Positions 47,222 through 55,566 of a stretch of DNA of 64,000 bases are shown piece after piece. A program made the position numbers and the translations under genes. Each line of letters begins with the position of its first letter. Within the stretch, counting starts at the first letter, position 1. This stretch comes from Massilia sp. IC2-477 (GTDB taxonomy: Bacteria; Pseudomonadota; Gammaproteobacteria; Burkholderiales; Burkholderiaceae_D): positions 62,001 through 126,000 of the forward strand of contig NZ_JAJFEQ010000013.1 in the NCBI RefSeq assembly GCF_020707265.1. Reading direction: 5' to 3'. The notes beneath the pieces are model-generated. The model did not search any database and was not told the DNA's origin. It worked only from the letters and a program-made list of their open reading frames with translations.

Positions 47222-47623
47222 ATGATCTACGGGATCGGCACCGACATCGTCCAGATCTCGCGTATCGAGGCGGCCCTTGCACGCAGTGGCCCGCGCTTCG
47301 CCGAGAAGATCCTCGGCCCGCAGGAACTGGAGAAATACCACGCCCGCAGCGCCAAGAACCCGGTGCGCGGGCTGCGCTTCCTGGCCACCCGTTTCTCGGC
47401 CAAGGAAGCGTTTTCAAAGGCGATCGGACTGGGCATGCGCATGCCCATGACCTGGCGCTCGGCCCAGATGCTCAACGCGCCCGGCGGCAAGCCGGTCATC
47501 GTGTGCAGCGGGGCCCTGGAAGAATTCATGCGCGCGAACGGTTTGAGCGCGCAGGTGTCGATCAGTGACGAAACCGATTATGCGGTGGCCTTCGTGATCG
47601 TGACCAAGGACGTGGCCGCATAA
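47222..47623 (+). CDS. acpS: Holo-ACP synthase
   Basis: Transfers 4'-phosphopantetheine from CoA to the acyl carrier protein. The 133-residue protein has GIGTDIVQISRIE with the Mg-binding Asp, and RFSAKEAFSKAIGLGM with the conserved KEA element. The C-terminal VSISDETDYAVAFVIV is typical. It starts one base after pdxJ and 18 bases before uvrC. Confidence 0.97.
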   Translation: MIYGIGTDIVQISRIEAALARSGPRFAEKILGPQELEKYHARSAKNPVRGLRFLATRFSAKEAFSKAIGLGMRMPMTWRSAQMLNAPGGKPVIVCSGALEEFMRANGLSAQVSISDETDYAVAFVIVTKDVAA

Positions 47624-47641
47624 AGTTCGAGTGAGCTGGAC

Positions 47642-49711
47642 GTGAGCAAGGAAGAGCAGTGCGCCGCGCAGGAAGACGGCGCGGTCGCCTATGTGGCGAG
47701 CGGCGGGGCGGCGATGCCGGTCCCGGCATCTAGGGCCGCGCGCATCGGCGCCGCCAAACCCAGGATCAGGAAAGCAGAAGTCGTCGCGCCGCGCTTGCGG
47801 CCGGACAGTTGGCAGGCCATGAAAGAAGAATTGAAAGCGACATTGAAAGGCGACGCAGCGCAGCCGGTGCAGCCGAGCGAAGCGGCGCGCGAACAGGTAC
47901 TGGCGACGGTCGCCAAGCTGCCCGCACTGCCGGGCGTCTACCGCTATTTCGACGCCAACCAGAACGTGCTCTACGTGGGCAAGGCGCGCAACCTCAAGAA
48001 CCGGGTGTCGAGCTACTTCCAGAAGAACCTCTCGAGCCCGCGCATCGCGATGATGGTCTCGCAGATCGCGCACCTGGAGACTACGGTGACGAGCAGCGAG
48101 GCCGAAGCGCTGATCCTGGAAAACAACCTGATCAAGTCGCTCAAGCCGCGCTACAACATCCTGTTCCGCGACGATAAAAGCTACCCCTACATCAAGATCT
48201 CGGGCGGCGAGGCGCCGCGCCTGGGCTACTACCGCGGCGCGCTCGACAAGAAGAACCAGTACTTCGGTCCTTTCCCGTCCGCCTGGGCGGCCAAGGAATC
48301 GATCCAGCTGCTGCAGCGCGTGTTCCTGCTGCGCACCTGCGAGGACAGCGTGTACAGCAACCGCACGCGCCCCTGCCTGCTGCACCAGATCGGCCGCTGC
48401 AGCGCGCCCTGTGTCGACCTGATCGCGCCGGAAGACTACGCGCGCGACGTCGACAATGCGGCGCGCTTCCTGCGCGGTCGCCAGACCGAAGTGCTGGAGG
48501 ATCTCGAGCAGAAGATGCAGGCCTACGCCATGGAGCTCAAGTTCGAGCAGGCCGCCAGCATCCGCAACCAGATCCAGGCCTTGTCCAAGGTGCTGCACGC
48601 GCAGAGCATGGAGACCGTGGGCGACGCCGACGTCGACGTGATCGCCGTGGTGGTGCAGGGCGGCCGCGCCTGCGTCAACCTGGCCATGGTGCGCGGCGGC
48701 CGCCACCTGGGCGACCGCGCCTACTTCCCGACCCACGTCGGCGAGTCGCTGGGAGAGTGCCCGCTCGAGGTCGAGGTGCTGTGCGCCTTCCTGGCCCAGC
48801 ACTACGCGGGCCAGTTCATCCCGGGCACGCTGATCCTGAACATCGAGTTCGACCAGCCGGAGCTCATCGTCGCCCTGAGCGAGCAGTGCGGCCACCGCAT
48901 CAACCTGATCTTCCAGCCGCAGGGCCAGCGCCGCCAGTGGCTGGAGATGGCCTGCAAGGGCGCCGAGATCGCGCTGGCGCGCCTGCTGTCGGAGCAGGGC
49001 TCGCAACAGGCGCGCACGCGCGCGCTGGCCGATGTGCTGCAGCTCGACGCCGAGACCCTGGACGAACTGCGCATCGAATGCTTCGACATCAGCCACACGG
49101 CGGGCGAGGCGACCCAGGCGTCCTGCGTCGTGTTCCACCACCACCAGATGCAGAACGGCGAATACCGCCGCTTCAACATCAACGGCATCACGCCGGGCGA
49201 CGACTACGCCGCCATGCGCCAGGTGCTGCAGCGCCGCTACGAGAAGGTGGCGAATGGCGAAGGCGTCATGCCGGACATCGTGCTGGTCGACGGCGGCAAG
49301 GGCCAGGTCGAGATGGCGCGCCAGGTGTTCGAGGAGCTAGGCCTGCCGATCTCGATGATCGTCGGCGTGGCCAAGGGGGAGGGCCGCCGCGTGGGCCTGG
49401 AGACCCTGATCTTCGCCGACGGCCGTGCGCCGCAGGAACTGGGCAAGGAATCGGCCGCGCTGATGCTGGTTGCCATGATCCGCGACGAGGCGCACCGCTT
49501 CGCCATCACGGGCATGCGCGCCAAGCGCGCCAAGGCGCGCCAGGCGTCCAGGCTGGAAGAGATCGAAGGCATCGGCGCCAAGCGCCGCCAGCGCCTGCTG
49601 GCGCGCTTCGGCGGGCTGCGCGGGGTGATCGACGCCAGCGTGGAGGATTTGATGTCGGTGGAGGGCATCTCGAGTACGTTGGCGGAGGAGATTTATCGGC
49701 AGCTGCATTGA
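47642..49711 (+). CDS. uvrC: UvrABC excinuclease subunit C
   Basis: Dual-incision nuclease of nucleotide excision repair, 689 residues. The GIY-YIG domain begins near residue 95 (LPGVYRYFDANQNVLYVGKA), followed by the Cys-containing region CLLHQIGRCSAPC, the UvrB-binding UVR motif (LEQKMQAYAMELKFEQAASI), the RNase H-like C-terminal nuclease (IVLVDGGKGQVEMA), and the tandem HhH (EIEGIGAKRRQRLLARFGG). The start is GTG 47642; this gives about 75 residues of unusual Ala/Arg-rich leader ahead of the fold. An internal ATG at about 47819 (MKEELKATLK) is an alternative start. Confidence 0.95.
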   Translation: MSKEEQCAAQEDGAVAYVASGGAAMPVPASRAARIGAAKPRIRKAEVVAPRLRPDSWQAMKEELKATLKGDAAQPVQPSEAAREQVLATVAKLPALPGVYRYFDANQNVLYVGKARNLKNRVSSYFQKNLSSPRIAMMVSQIAHLETTVTSSEAEALILENNLIKSLKPRYNILFRDDKSYPYIKISGGEAPRLGYYRGALDKKNQYFGPFPSAWAAKESIQLLQRVFLLRTCEDSVYSNRTRPCLLHQIGRCSAPCVDLIAPEDYARDVDNAARFLRGRQTEVLEDLEQKMQAYAMELKFEQAASIRNQIQALSKVLHAQSMETVGDADVDVIAVVVQGGRACVNLAMVRGGRHLGDRAYFPTHVGESLGECPLEVEVLCAFLAQHYAGQFIPGTLILNIEFDQPELIVALSEQCGHRINLIFQPQGQRRQWLEMACKGAEIALARLLSEQGSQQARTRALADVLQLDAETLDELRIECFDISHTAGEATQASCVVFHHHQMQNGEYRRFNINGITPGDDYAAMRQVLQRRYEKVANGEGVMPDIVLVDGGKGQVEMARQVFEELGLPISMIVGVAKGEGRRVGLETLIFADGRAPQELGKESAALMLVAMIRDEAHRFAITGMRAKRAKARQASRLEEIEGIGAKRRQRLLARFGGLRGVIDASVEDLMSVEGISSTLAEEIYRQLH

Positions 49712-49719
49712 TTTAGTGG

Positions 49720-49747
49720 ACCGGGGCTTGTGCCCCGGTTTTGTTTT
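49720..49747 (+). terminator. Terminator of the lepA-uvrC chain
   Basis: ACCGGGGC and GCCCCGGT form a stem with loop TTGT followed by TTTGTTTTT, nine bases past the uvrC stop. Confidence 0.85.
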
Positions 49748-49762
49748 TGGGGCGCACGCGAA

Positions 49763-49883
49763 CTTGGATCCCGGCCTTCGCCGGGATGACGTGCAAAGGT
49801 GGCAGGCCGTAAGCGGTGTTCTTCCGCAGCTCTAAGAACCGTCCTCCCGGCGCAGGCGGGAATAGTGCCGCTGGCACTATTCC
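49763..49883. repeat. REP-like inverted pair plus short palindrome
   Basis: Copy one, CTTGGATCCCGGCCTTCGCC, at about 49763-49791; a diverged inverted copy, AGAACCGTCCTCCCGGCGCA, at about 49835-49862. They match the pair at 28285-28396. Directly after, GGAATAGTGCC and GGCACTATTCC (49859-49883) form an 11-bp hairpin with a 3-base loop. The whole stretch between uvrC and pgsA carries no gene I can support. Confidence 0.65.
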
Positions 49884-50010
49884 CCCCAAGTGCGTTCCGC
49901 CGCCACCAACGCCCCATTGCACCACATACAGACGAGCTACCTAGTCCAATTTGCAATACCCATGTAGACTGTCGCCCACACTTTTCATTCCCGTAATCAG
50001 TGCTTTTTCT

Positions 50011-50589
50011 ATGCCTTTCAACATTCCGATTCTCCTGACCTGGTTACGTGTCGCACTGATTCCGCTGGTTGTAGGCGTCTTCTATCTCCCGACCCACTGG
50101 CTGCCACTGGCCGACCGCAACCTGGCGGCGACGCTGGTGTTCATCGTGGCCGCCGTCACCGACTGGTTCGACGGCTTCCTGGCGCGGCGCTGGAACCAGA
50201 CCTCGGCCTTCGGCGCCTTCCTCGACCCGGTGGCCGACAAGCTGATGGTGGCCGGCGCGCTGCTGGTGCTGGTGCAGCTGGACCGCGTGAATGCGATCAT
50301 CGCCTTCATCATCATCGGCCGCGAAATCACCATCTCGGCGCTGCGCGAGTGGATGGCCCAGATCGGCGCGACCAAGTCGGTGGCCGTGAGCTCGCTCGGC
50401 AAGATCAAGACCGCGGCCCAGATGACGGCGATCCCGATGCTGCTGTTCCACGACGTGATCCTCGGCATCGACACCCACTACTGGGGCGAGTACTTCCTGT
50501 GGGTCGCCGGCGTGCTGACGGTTTGGTCGATGTTCTACTACCTGCGCCGGGCGTGGCCGCTTATTAAGGAAAAGGCAGGAAACTTGTAA
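50011..50589 (+). CDS. pgsA: CDP-diacylglycerol-glycerol-3-phosphate 3-phosphatidyltransferase
   Basis: Makes phosphatidylglycerol phosphate, the precursor of acidic phospholipids. The 192-residue membrane enzyme begins MPFNIPILLTWLRVALIPLV and carries the CDP-alcohol phosphotransferase signature from DWFDGFLARRW to AFLDPVADK, with four conserved Asp residues. About five membrane helices follow. I chose ATG 50011, as the in-frame upstream ATG (49951) adds an unlikely leader. The tRNA-Gly array starts 89 bases downstream. Confidence 0.95.
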   Translation: MPFNIPILLTWLRVALIPLVVGVFYLPTHWLPLADRNLAATLVFIVAAVTDWFDGFLARRWNQTSAFGAFLDPVADKLMVAGALLVLVQLDRVNAIIAFIIIGREITISALREWMAQIGATKSVAVSSLGKIKTAAQMTAIPMLLFHDVILGIDTHYWGEYFLWVAGVLTVWSMFYYLRRAWPLIKEKAGNL

Positions 50590-50678
50590 GAAATGTTCGG
50601 TGTCATCCTTGACGTATGGAATAGAATCTCTATAATGCCTGCCTGTTGCGACGACATCGTTGCAGAATGAAAGACGAA

Positions 50679-50754
50679 GCGGGAGTAGCTCAGTTGGTAG
50701 AGCGCAACCTTGCCAAGGTTGAGGTCGAGAGTTCGAGACTCTTCTCCCGCTCCA
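50679..50754 (+). tRNA. tRNA-Gly (GCC), copy 1
   Basis: A 76-nt cloverleaf with encoded CCA. Acceptor GCGGGAG pairs with CTCCCGC; anticodon loop TTGCCAA gives anticodon GCC. Identical to three further copies downstream. Confidence 0.95.
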
Positions 50755-50834
50755 AGTTTCAAGATGATCAGTGCTCTGCACGATTGGCAATCTTGAAAAA
50801 ATGTCAAAGTTCTGCAATAATGGTTGTCCTGAAT

Positions 50835-50910
50835 GCGGGAGTAGCTCAGTTGGTAGAGCGCAACCTTGCCAAGGTTGAGGTCGAGAGTTCGAGACTCTTC
50901 TCCCGCTCCA
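50835..50910 (+). tRNA. tRNA-Gly (GCC), copy 2
   Basis: Identical in sequence to copy 1 over all 76 nt, 80 bases downstream of it. Confidence 0.95.
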
Positions 50911-50962
50911 GTTTGCTTAGGCGAGCTGGTGCGACAGGTGCAGTAGACAGTAAGACTCCAAT

Positions 50963-51038
50963 GCGGGAGTAGCTCAGTTGGTAGAGCGCAACCTTGCCAA
51001 GGTTGAGGTCGAGAGTTCGAGACTCTTCTCCCGCTCCA
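50963..51038 (+). tRNA. tRNA-Gly (GCC), copy 3
   Basis: Identical to copy 1 over all 76 nt, 52 bases after copy 2. Confidence 0.95.
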
Positions 51039-51065
51039 AAGGTTTTACGACAGTAACACTCCTAA

Positions 51066-51141
51066 GCGGGAGTAGCTCAGTTGGTAGAGCGCAACCTTGC
51101 CAAGGTTGAGGTCGAGAGTTCGAGACTCTTCTCCCGCTCCA
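51066..51141 (+). tRNA. tRNA-Gly (GCC), copy 4
   Basis: Identical to copy 1 over all 76 nt, 27 bases after copy 3. The array probably forms one polycistronic precursor with the tRNA-Cys that follows. Confidence 0.95.
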
Positions 51142-51215
51142 AATTCAGAGAAGACATTCCTTCTCGGTTGATACGGCACATAACCGGCCGGGTCAGCTCA
51201 GCTAAGATGAAATCT

Positions 51216-51289
51216 GGCGAGGTAGCAAAGCGGTTATGCAGCGGCCTGCAAAGCCGTCTAGACGGGTTCGACTCCCGTCCTCGCCTCCA
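51216..51289 (+). tRNA. tRNA-Cys (GCA), island integration site
   Basis: A 74-nt cloverleaf with encoded CCA; acceptor GGCGAGG pairs with CCTCGCC and the anticodon loop CTGCAAA gives anticodon GCA. The 3' half from the anticodon loop onward is repeated at 57925-57970, showing that an element integrated at this gene and left the tRNA intact. Confidence 0.95.
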
Positions 51290-51290
51290 G
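51245..51290. repeat. attL: 3' end of tRNA-Cys
   Basis: This 46-bp segment, beginning CCTGCAAAGCCGTCTAGACG and ending CTCGCCTCCAG, matches 57925-57970 at 45 of 46 positions (T against C at the twelfth or so base of the variable region). The start at the anticodon loop and end at the CCA is the usual crossover block of tyrosine-recombinase elements. Confidence 0.88.
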
Positions 51291-51332
51291 AATATCCTAC
51301 ACCTCGAGATAGGTGTTGATCTAGATCAAATG

Positions 51333-51358
51333 AATGGCCTCCTTACTGGAGGCCATTT
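51333..51358 (+). terminator. Terminator after tRNA-Cys (island side)
   Basis: AATGGCCTCC and GGAGGCCATT form a 10-bp perfect stem with loop TTACTG-type spacer, followed by TCCTTTATT. A related hairpin follows attR, so both tRNA ends carry a terminator. Confidence 0.8.
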
Positions 51359-51880
51359 CCTTTATTCCGCGCGAATCTCTAGGTGAGCGACAGTTATTGG
51401 CCGCCCTGGCGCACTCTGCGCTTGCACTAAAGATCTTCTTAATCCGCACACTGCCGCTCTACAACGATGCGGAAGTAGCAATCGACCAGCGGGGTGGACG
51501 ACACTCTGCAGCCAAATCCGTATTTGCGATGGCATACTGCTCTGTATGCCTTGCTTCCGCATTGCAGAATTCCGGTGTGAAGACATGTCTCTACAGTGAC
51601 AAGTCCCAGGCGTCCGGTTGATATAGCCGCGGCGACGTGATTGCTGACCACTACTCGTATTCGCTGCTCGCTTCGCTGAGCATGCGCGGCGACGCGAATG
51701 ATGTCAGAACTTGAGGTTTGTCTTCAGAGCCTCATTTTATCAGGCAGTAGAGTTTCTGTAGAATCGAGGCTGTTTATAATAAATAGCGGCGAGCACGTAG
51801 TCGATATGCATTTGATAAGCATGGCCGTTGTACTTATAGTCAACACTCCGGCCTGACGTACGTGTCAATCAGAAGAGAAC
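51359..51880. other. Gene-free left part of the island
   Basis: About 520 bases between the tRNA-Cys terminator and the first cargo gene. Short open frames exist on both strands but none has a recognisable product, a good ribosome site or consistent codon bias. An A/T-rich stretch around 51733-51800 (TTTATAATAAATAG) may hold the promoter for the first gene pair. It may also be where an integrase gene has been lost. Confidence 0.4.
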
Positions 51881-51940
51881 ATCATCGAAACCCAAGCCGA
51901 CTCAAAGCCAAATTTTGCTCCTCGAATCGCAGAGTTAGCG

Positions 51941-53845
51941 TTGGAGCTCCACCGTAGCGAGGAGCTTGCTCTCAGTATTGAAGTGCCGGACGACTGCTTT
52001 CTCGACCTACAGCACCTTTCTCACGTATGCCGACTCGAAGGTAGAACTCTCGTATTTGCTTCGCTGGTGGAACGCAACAGGATCATTGCTGAAGCTGCGT
52101 TCGAAGGGATTGGCACCGCACCAGTGATCGACCTGAATGCGCTTTTCGATTCGGCCTATGACTTGTGGCGCTACGAAATCGGACACGACGATCAGGCCTC
52201 CGGACGCCTGCTTGCTCTAGCCTCGGACCGTGTGGATATCCTCGCGGCAGGTGCAGACCGGATTCGAATGGGAGCGCGCGCCTTCGACGTTCTCCATCTT
52301 CTGGAAGCGGCATTGCCATACCTGACGACACTCGATGTCGACTCGATTGTCGACATCTGCGTGGCCAAGTACGAGCAGACCAAGAATGATATGATGTCAG
52401 GCGCTTTCCATGGCGTTCTGGAAGCCTGGCTCAGTACCAGGCCCGGCACAGCAATCGAACTTCATTCCAGGGGGCTAACTTGCTTGACAGAAGTCACGGC
52501 GTCTCTGCTTGGGAACGCGATCGCCGCGTTGGCGAATAACGACTTTGCCTTGGCATCAAAGATGGCGCAGGATGATGTTCGATCTGGGGTTGAGCTGCGT
52601 GCCCGCGTAGGCGCATGGACCCTCGGGCGCTTGATCGTTCATGAGGGGGCGCCTTCCACCGCAGTCAGCCAACTTACTGATGTAATAATCGAGCTGGCCG
52701 GAACTGAAACCGGAGATCTCCGCGCGGAAGTATTGAGAGTCGCCGTGGGGGCCATGCACAAGGTGTCAGCCTTTGATTCGCTGTTGCAGGATCGCGCAGA
52801 AAATCGCGATCAGGTCGTCCTGTCTGCGGCTGCATCCAGCCTTTTCTTTAAAGCCGAAGCGCTTCGCGAGCGCGGTGTCACGGAACGCTGGTTTAGGCTA
52901 CTTGTGGACTTGAGCCCCGAATACCCGGCCGCGATCAGAGATTTCGACTACGCCCTGTCGAGAACGCTGACTGATCCGGCCAATCTTGAGCTCGTTCTCT
53001 CAGTACTTACCCAATGGGTCACACAGTATGGCGATAAAGCTGCAATCGCGTCGAACACGGCTGAGTTGTTCGACGATACGATCCGTAATTTGTTCAGACG
53101 GAGCGATTACCGCGCACGGCTGCTGACTGACTGGCTGCTCAGTGAGAGGTCTGAACATCCGGGCGCTCTCGCTGGAATTCTTTCAGGAATCGATCATGGA
53201 CTGGATGTCGTCCTAGAGCTCGATAAGGACCGAATCGATCAACTCACTTCCGGCGATCTCCTGTTTCTTGCGCGACGTCTGCTTGGCTTCGTACACGATC
53301 GGGCCCAGGTGACTTCGCTCTCGCTCTCATTACTCAGCTCAAAGGATGCTGAAGCCCGCATCTACCCTGTAGTGCGTACATTGCTGGTCGACGAAATTGG
53401 CTACGACTATCCCCTAAGTACAGCGAAGACCCTACGTGAGAACGTTGCAGCGAGAATCGCTGACAGGGACAAGGAGTTCTTGCTCCATCTGGCCGACGTG
53501 ATCGATCACGTCGTTCAGGCTCAGAACGCTCTTCCTTTCCTAAATGAATTCAGGCCACCGGCCAAGCTTCGCAGGCTTTTTGCGCGTGCACGAGCAAAGC
53601 AGATGAGCGCCTCGCTCGAAGAGGCGAATAGGAAATCGGTATTCCGTCAGTTTATGAAGGAGATTCCGATCAAGGCAGGGAACGGGACCTTCAGTTATCG
53701 GGATTCGAATTACGGTACATCGACGAAGCTTTCCTCGATCTCTCATTCGATGGAACTGCCGCGCCGGGAGTCGTTCGACCCGATCGGCAATCAGATTCGC
53801 CTACGTGGCTTCCGAATCGCCAAGCAAGACAAACCATGCGATTAA
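51941..53845 (+). CDS. Unknown large helical protein, candidate defence component
   Basis: A 634-residue protein with no family I recognise. It is predicted almost wholly alpha-helical, with HEAT/TPR-like helix pairs throughout (LLEAALPYLTTLDVDSIVDI, AIAALANNDFALASKMAQDD, LSLLSSKDAEARIYPVVRTL), no membrane segment and no clear catalytic motif. The C-terminal 60 residues are basic, then polar. The listed start is TTG 51941, but the frame is open upstream to 51857; an ATC at 51884 preceded by AGAAGAG (51871-51877) suggests that the true N-terminus is about 19 residues longer. Its stop overlaps the next gene by 10 bases, so the two proteins probably work together. Confidence 0.7.
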   Translation: MELHRSEELALSIEVPDDCFLDLQHLSHVCRLEGRTLVFASLVERNRIIAEAAFEGIGTAPVIDLNALFDSAYDLWRYEIGHDDQASGRLLALASDRVDILAAGADRIRMGARAFDVLHLLEAALPYLTTLDVDSIVDICVAKYEQTKNDMMSGAFHGVLEAWLSTRPGTAIELHSRGLTCLTEVTASLLGNAIAALANNDFALASKMAQDDVRSGVELRARVGAWTLGRLIVHEGAPSTAVSQLTDVIIELAGTETGDLRAEVLRVAVGAMHKVSAFDSLLQDRAENRDQVVLSAAASSLFFKAEALRERGVTERWFRLLVDLSPEYPAAIRDFDYALSRTLTDPANLELVLSVLTQWVTQYGDKAAIASNTAELFDDTIRNLFRRSDYRARLLTDWLLSERSEHPGALAGILSGIDHGLDVVLELDKDRIDQLTSGDLLFLARRLLGFVHDRAQVTSLSLSLLSSKDAEARIYPVVRTLLVDEIGYDYPLSTAKTLRENVAARIADRDKEFLLHLADVIDHVVQAQNALPFLNEFRPPAKLRRLFARARAKQMSASLEEANRKSVFRQFMKEIPIKAGNGTFSYRDSNYGTSTKLSSISHSMELPRRESFDPIGNQIRLRGFRIAKQDKPCD

Positions 53846-55566
53846 TCATTTCACAGTTTCTCCGGACATTGCGCGAACGGGACGAGTTTGATCGGCTTTT
53901 ACCAGATCTGCTACTGGCGATGGGTTACGTGCCACTATCAAAACCCCAGACCGGTGTTCGTCAGTACGGCGTCGATTTGGCTGTCGTCGGGAAGTCACCT
54001 ATCGACGGTGTGGCCGAACTGCTCCTGCTAGTCATTAAGCAGGGAGACCTGGGACGTCGAGACTGGGATAACGGCGAGCCGACTTCCGTGCGGCCTAGCC
54101 TGAATGAGGTTCTGGATGTTTACTTAACCAAGCTTGTCGCGCCCGAGCATGACGCGTTGCGGAAGACGATCATCCTTGCCACAACGGGTGACCTCAAGCA
54201 GGACGCCGAGACAAACTGGACAGCATTCAAGGAAAGTAATGGCGCCAAGGCGGGCTTCGATTTCTGGGGCGCGGACAAGGTCTCTGATCTAGTTGAGCGG
54301 TATTTGCTCGACGAGCACTTGTTTGCTCCTGAGGATCGAACGGATCTTCGTAAATGTCTGGCTCTCGCTGCAGATCCGGATTACGACTTCCGTGACTTCA
54401 ATCGATTGCTACTTCGACAGCTTGGCTTGTCTGCAGAGGGCGAGGTAGAAGACCCGGATGTCGCGCCGAATCGTTTGCAGAAGGCGCTGAGGCGTATCCA
54501 TCTCGCGGCGAGCATCAGCGCCCACTGGGCCCAAGCGGAAGGCGACTCGCGTCAAGCGCTATGGATCAGCGAACGGACGATTCTATGGGCATGGCATAGA
54601 GTGCAGCTCATGAAGCCTGAGGATCAGCCAAAACTTCATGCGTCCATCGCCGCAATATGGCAGTCGTATACCGATGCTGCAGCAAGATATTTCGAAGTGG
54701 TTAATCCCCATTTCCATGTTCGCGACGGTATGGCTGGATACGCGAGCGAGGGGGCTGCATTCTCGATTGTCCTGTTCGAGCACATCGGACTAATCGGCGT
54801 CATTGGTCTGCATTGCTGTCTCACCCATGGTGAGAGCGAAGAGGAGCTGACGAGGATTTCGGCCAACGTCACAGCCGTGGCTGACAGCCTATGTGCCTTG
54901 ATTAACAATCATGGGGCAAGCGCGTCTCCCCGCTTGGACAACCACATCATTGATATCACTCTTGCACTGATTTTTCTGTTCTTCGCAGGACGACAAGAGG
55001 TTGCACGGGCGTGGCTTTCTCAAATCGCATGGCGTCTCGACTACTGTTTTGCCACTCGGTCAAATTTCCCCGTGTCGACCGATTCGCTGGAAGACCTCGT
55101 AGAGATCGAGGTGGATCGTGGCGACGCGAGCCTGACCGACAAGCTCATGCGCACTTCCTGGACATTGGCCACTGTTTCCGCCTGTTGTGCAATGTTGGGC
55201 CTGGACGAACTCTATCTGGCACTAGCGCGTGGTGTGGCTGACCGCTACAGCAACGTTTGTGCACAACTGTGGCATCCTACCGAAGGCTGGCATTCCTATT
55301 GGTACTTTAAATCCTGTCTCGACGAAGGCGAAGCCGAAGCACCGTACGCACTGTTGCCGTTGGCCAGCGACATGAGGAAAAGAATCGCAGAATTCCTGGA
55401 GCGGGACGAATACGACTGGATCAAGTCCTCACCTAGTGTCGCCCATGGACTATGGGGTCTTGATTTTATGGCGTGCCGCCACTTTCGCATGCCAGTGCCT
55501 GCGTCAGCGTGGTATCGCTTGCTAGACGATGTGCAGCTAAGACCTGACGGGGCTGCGGAGGGCTAA
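53836..55566 (+). CDS. Unknown protein with restriction-endonuclease-like N-terminus
   Basis: A 576-residue protein. Residues 1-125 resemble the Mrr/PD-(D/E)XK nuclease fold: a helix EFDRLLPDLLLAMGY, then QYGVDLAVVG with Asp47, a strand ELLLLVIKQGD with Lys68, and a helix SLNEVLDVYLTKLV. The third motif reads V-I-K, so the usual acidic or Gln residue before the Lys is missing and activity is uncertain. Residues about 155-576 are helical and unlike anything I know. ATG 53836 lies inside the end of the preceding gene. The pair, being island cargo with a nuclease-like domain, fits a two-gene anti-phage module; this is inference. Confidence 0.7.
   Translation: MRLIISQFLRTLRERDEFDRLLPDLLLAMGYVPLSKPQTGVRQYGVDLAVVGKSPIDGVAELLLLVIKQGDLGRRDWDNGEPTSVRPSLNEVLDVYLTKLVAPEHDALRKTIILATTGDLKQDAETNWTAFKESNGAKAGFDFWGADKVSDLVERYLLDEHLFAPEDRTDLRKCLALAADPDYDFRDFNRLLLRQLGLSAEGEVEDPDVAPNRLQKALRRIHLAASISAHWAQAEGDSRQALWISERTILWAWHRVQLMKPEDQPKLHASIAAIWQSYTDAAARYFEVVNPHFHVRDGMAGYASEGAAFSIVLFEHIGLIGVIGLHCCLTHGESEEELTRISANVTAVADSLCALINNHGASASPRLDNHIIDITLALIFLFFAGRQEVARAWLSQIAWRLDYCFATRSNFPVSTDSLEDLVEIEVDRGDASLTDKLMRTSWTLATVSACCAMLGLDELYLALARGVADRYSNVCAQLWHPTEGWHSYWYFKSCLDEGEAEAPYALLPLASDMRKRIAEFLERDEYDWIKSSPSVAHGLWGLDFMACRHFRMPVPASAWYRLLDDVQLRPDGAAEG

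Noticed and set aside
47414..49144. 576-codon minus-strand open frame over uvrC
   Set aside because: Shadow of uvrC; no plausible start site or domain.
50679..51141. CRISPR-like spacing of identical 76-base units
   Set aside because: The units fold as tRNA-Gly with encoded CCA and the spacers shrink irregularly; no CRISPR array.
50646..51386. Short open frames across the tRNA-Gly array, with repeated VAQLVERNLAKVEVESSRLF text
   Set aside because: They are translations of identical tRNA genes, not a repeat protein.
51334..51621. 95-codon plus-strand open frame at the left end of the island
   Set aside because: Begins inside the tRNA terminator, has no ribosome site and no recognisable product.
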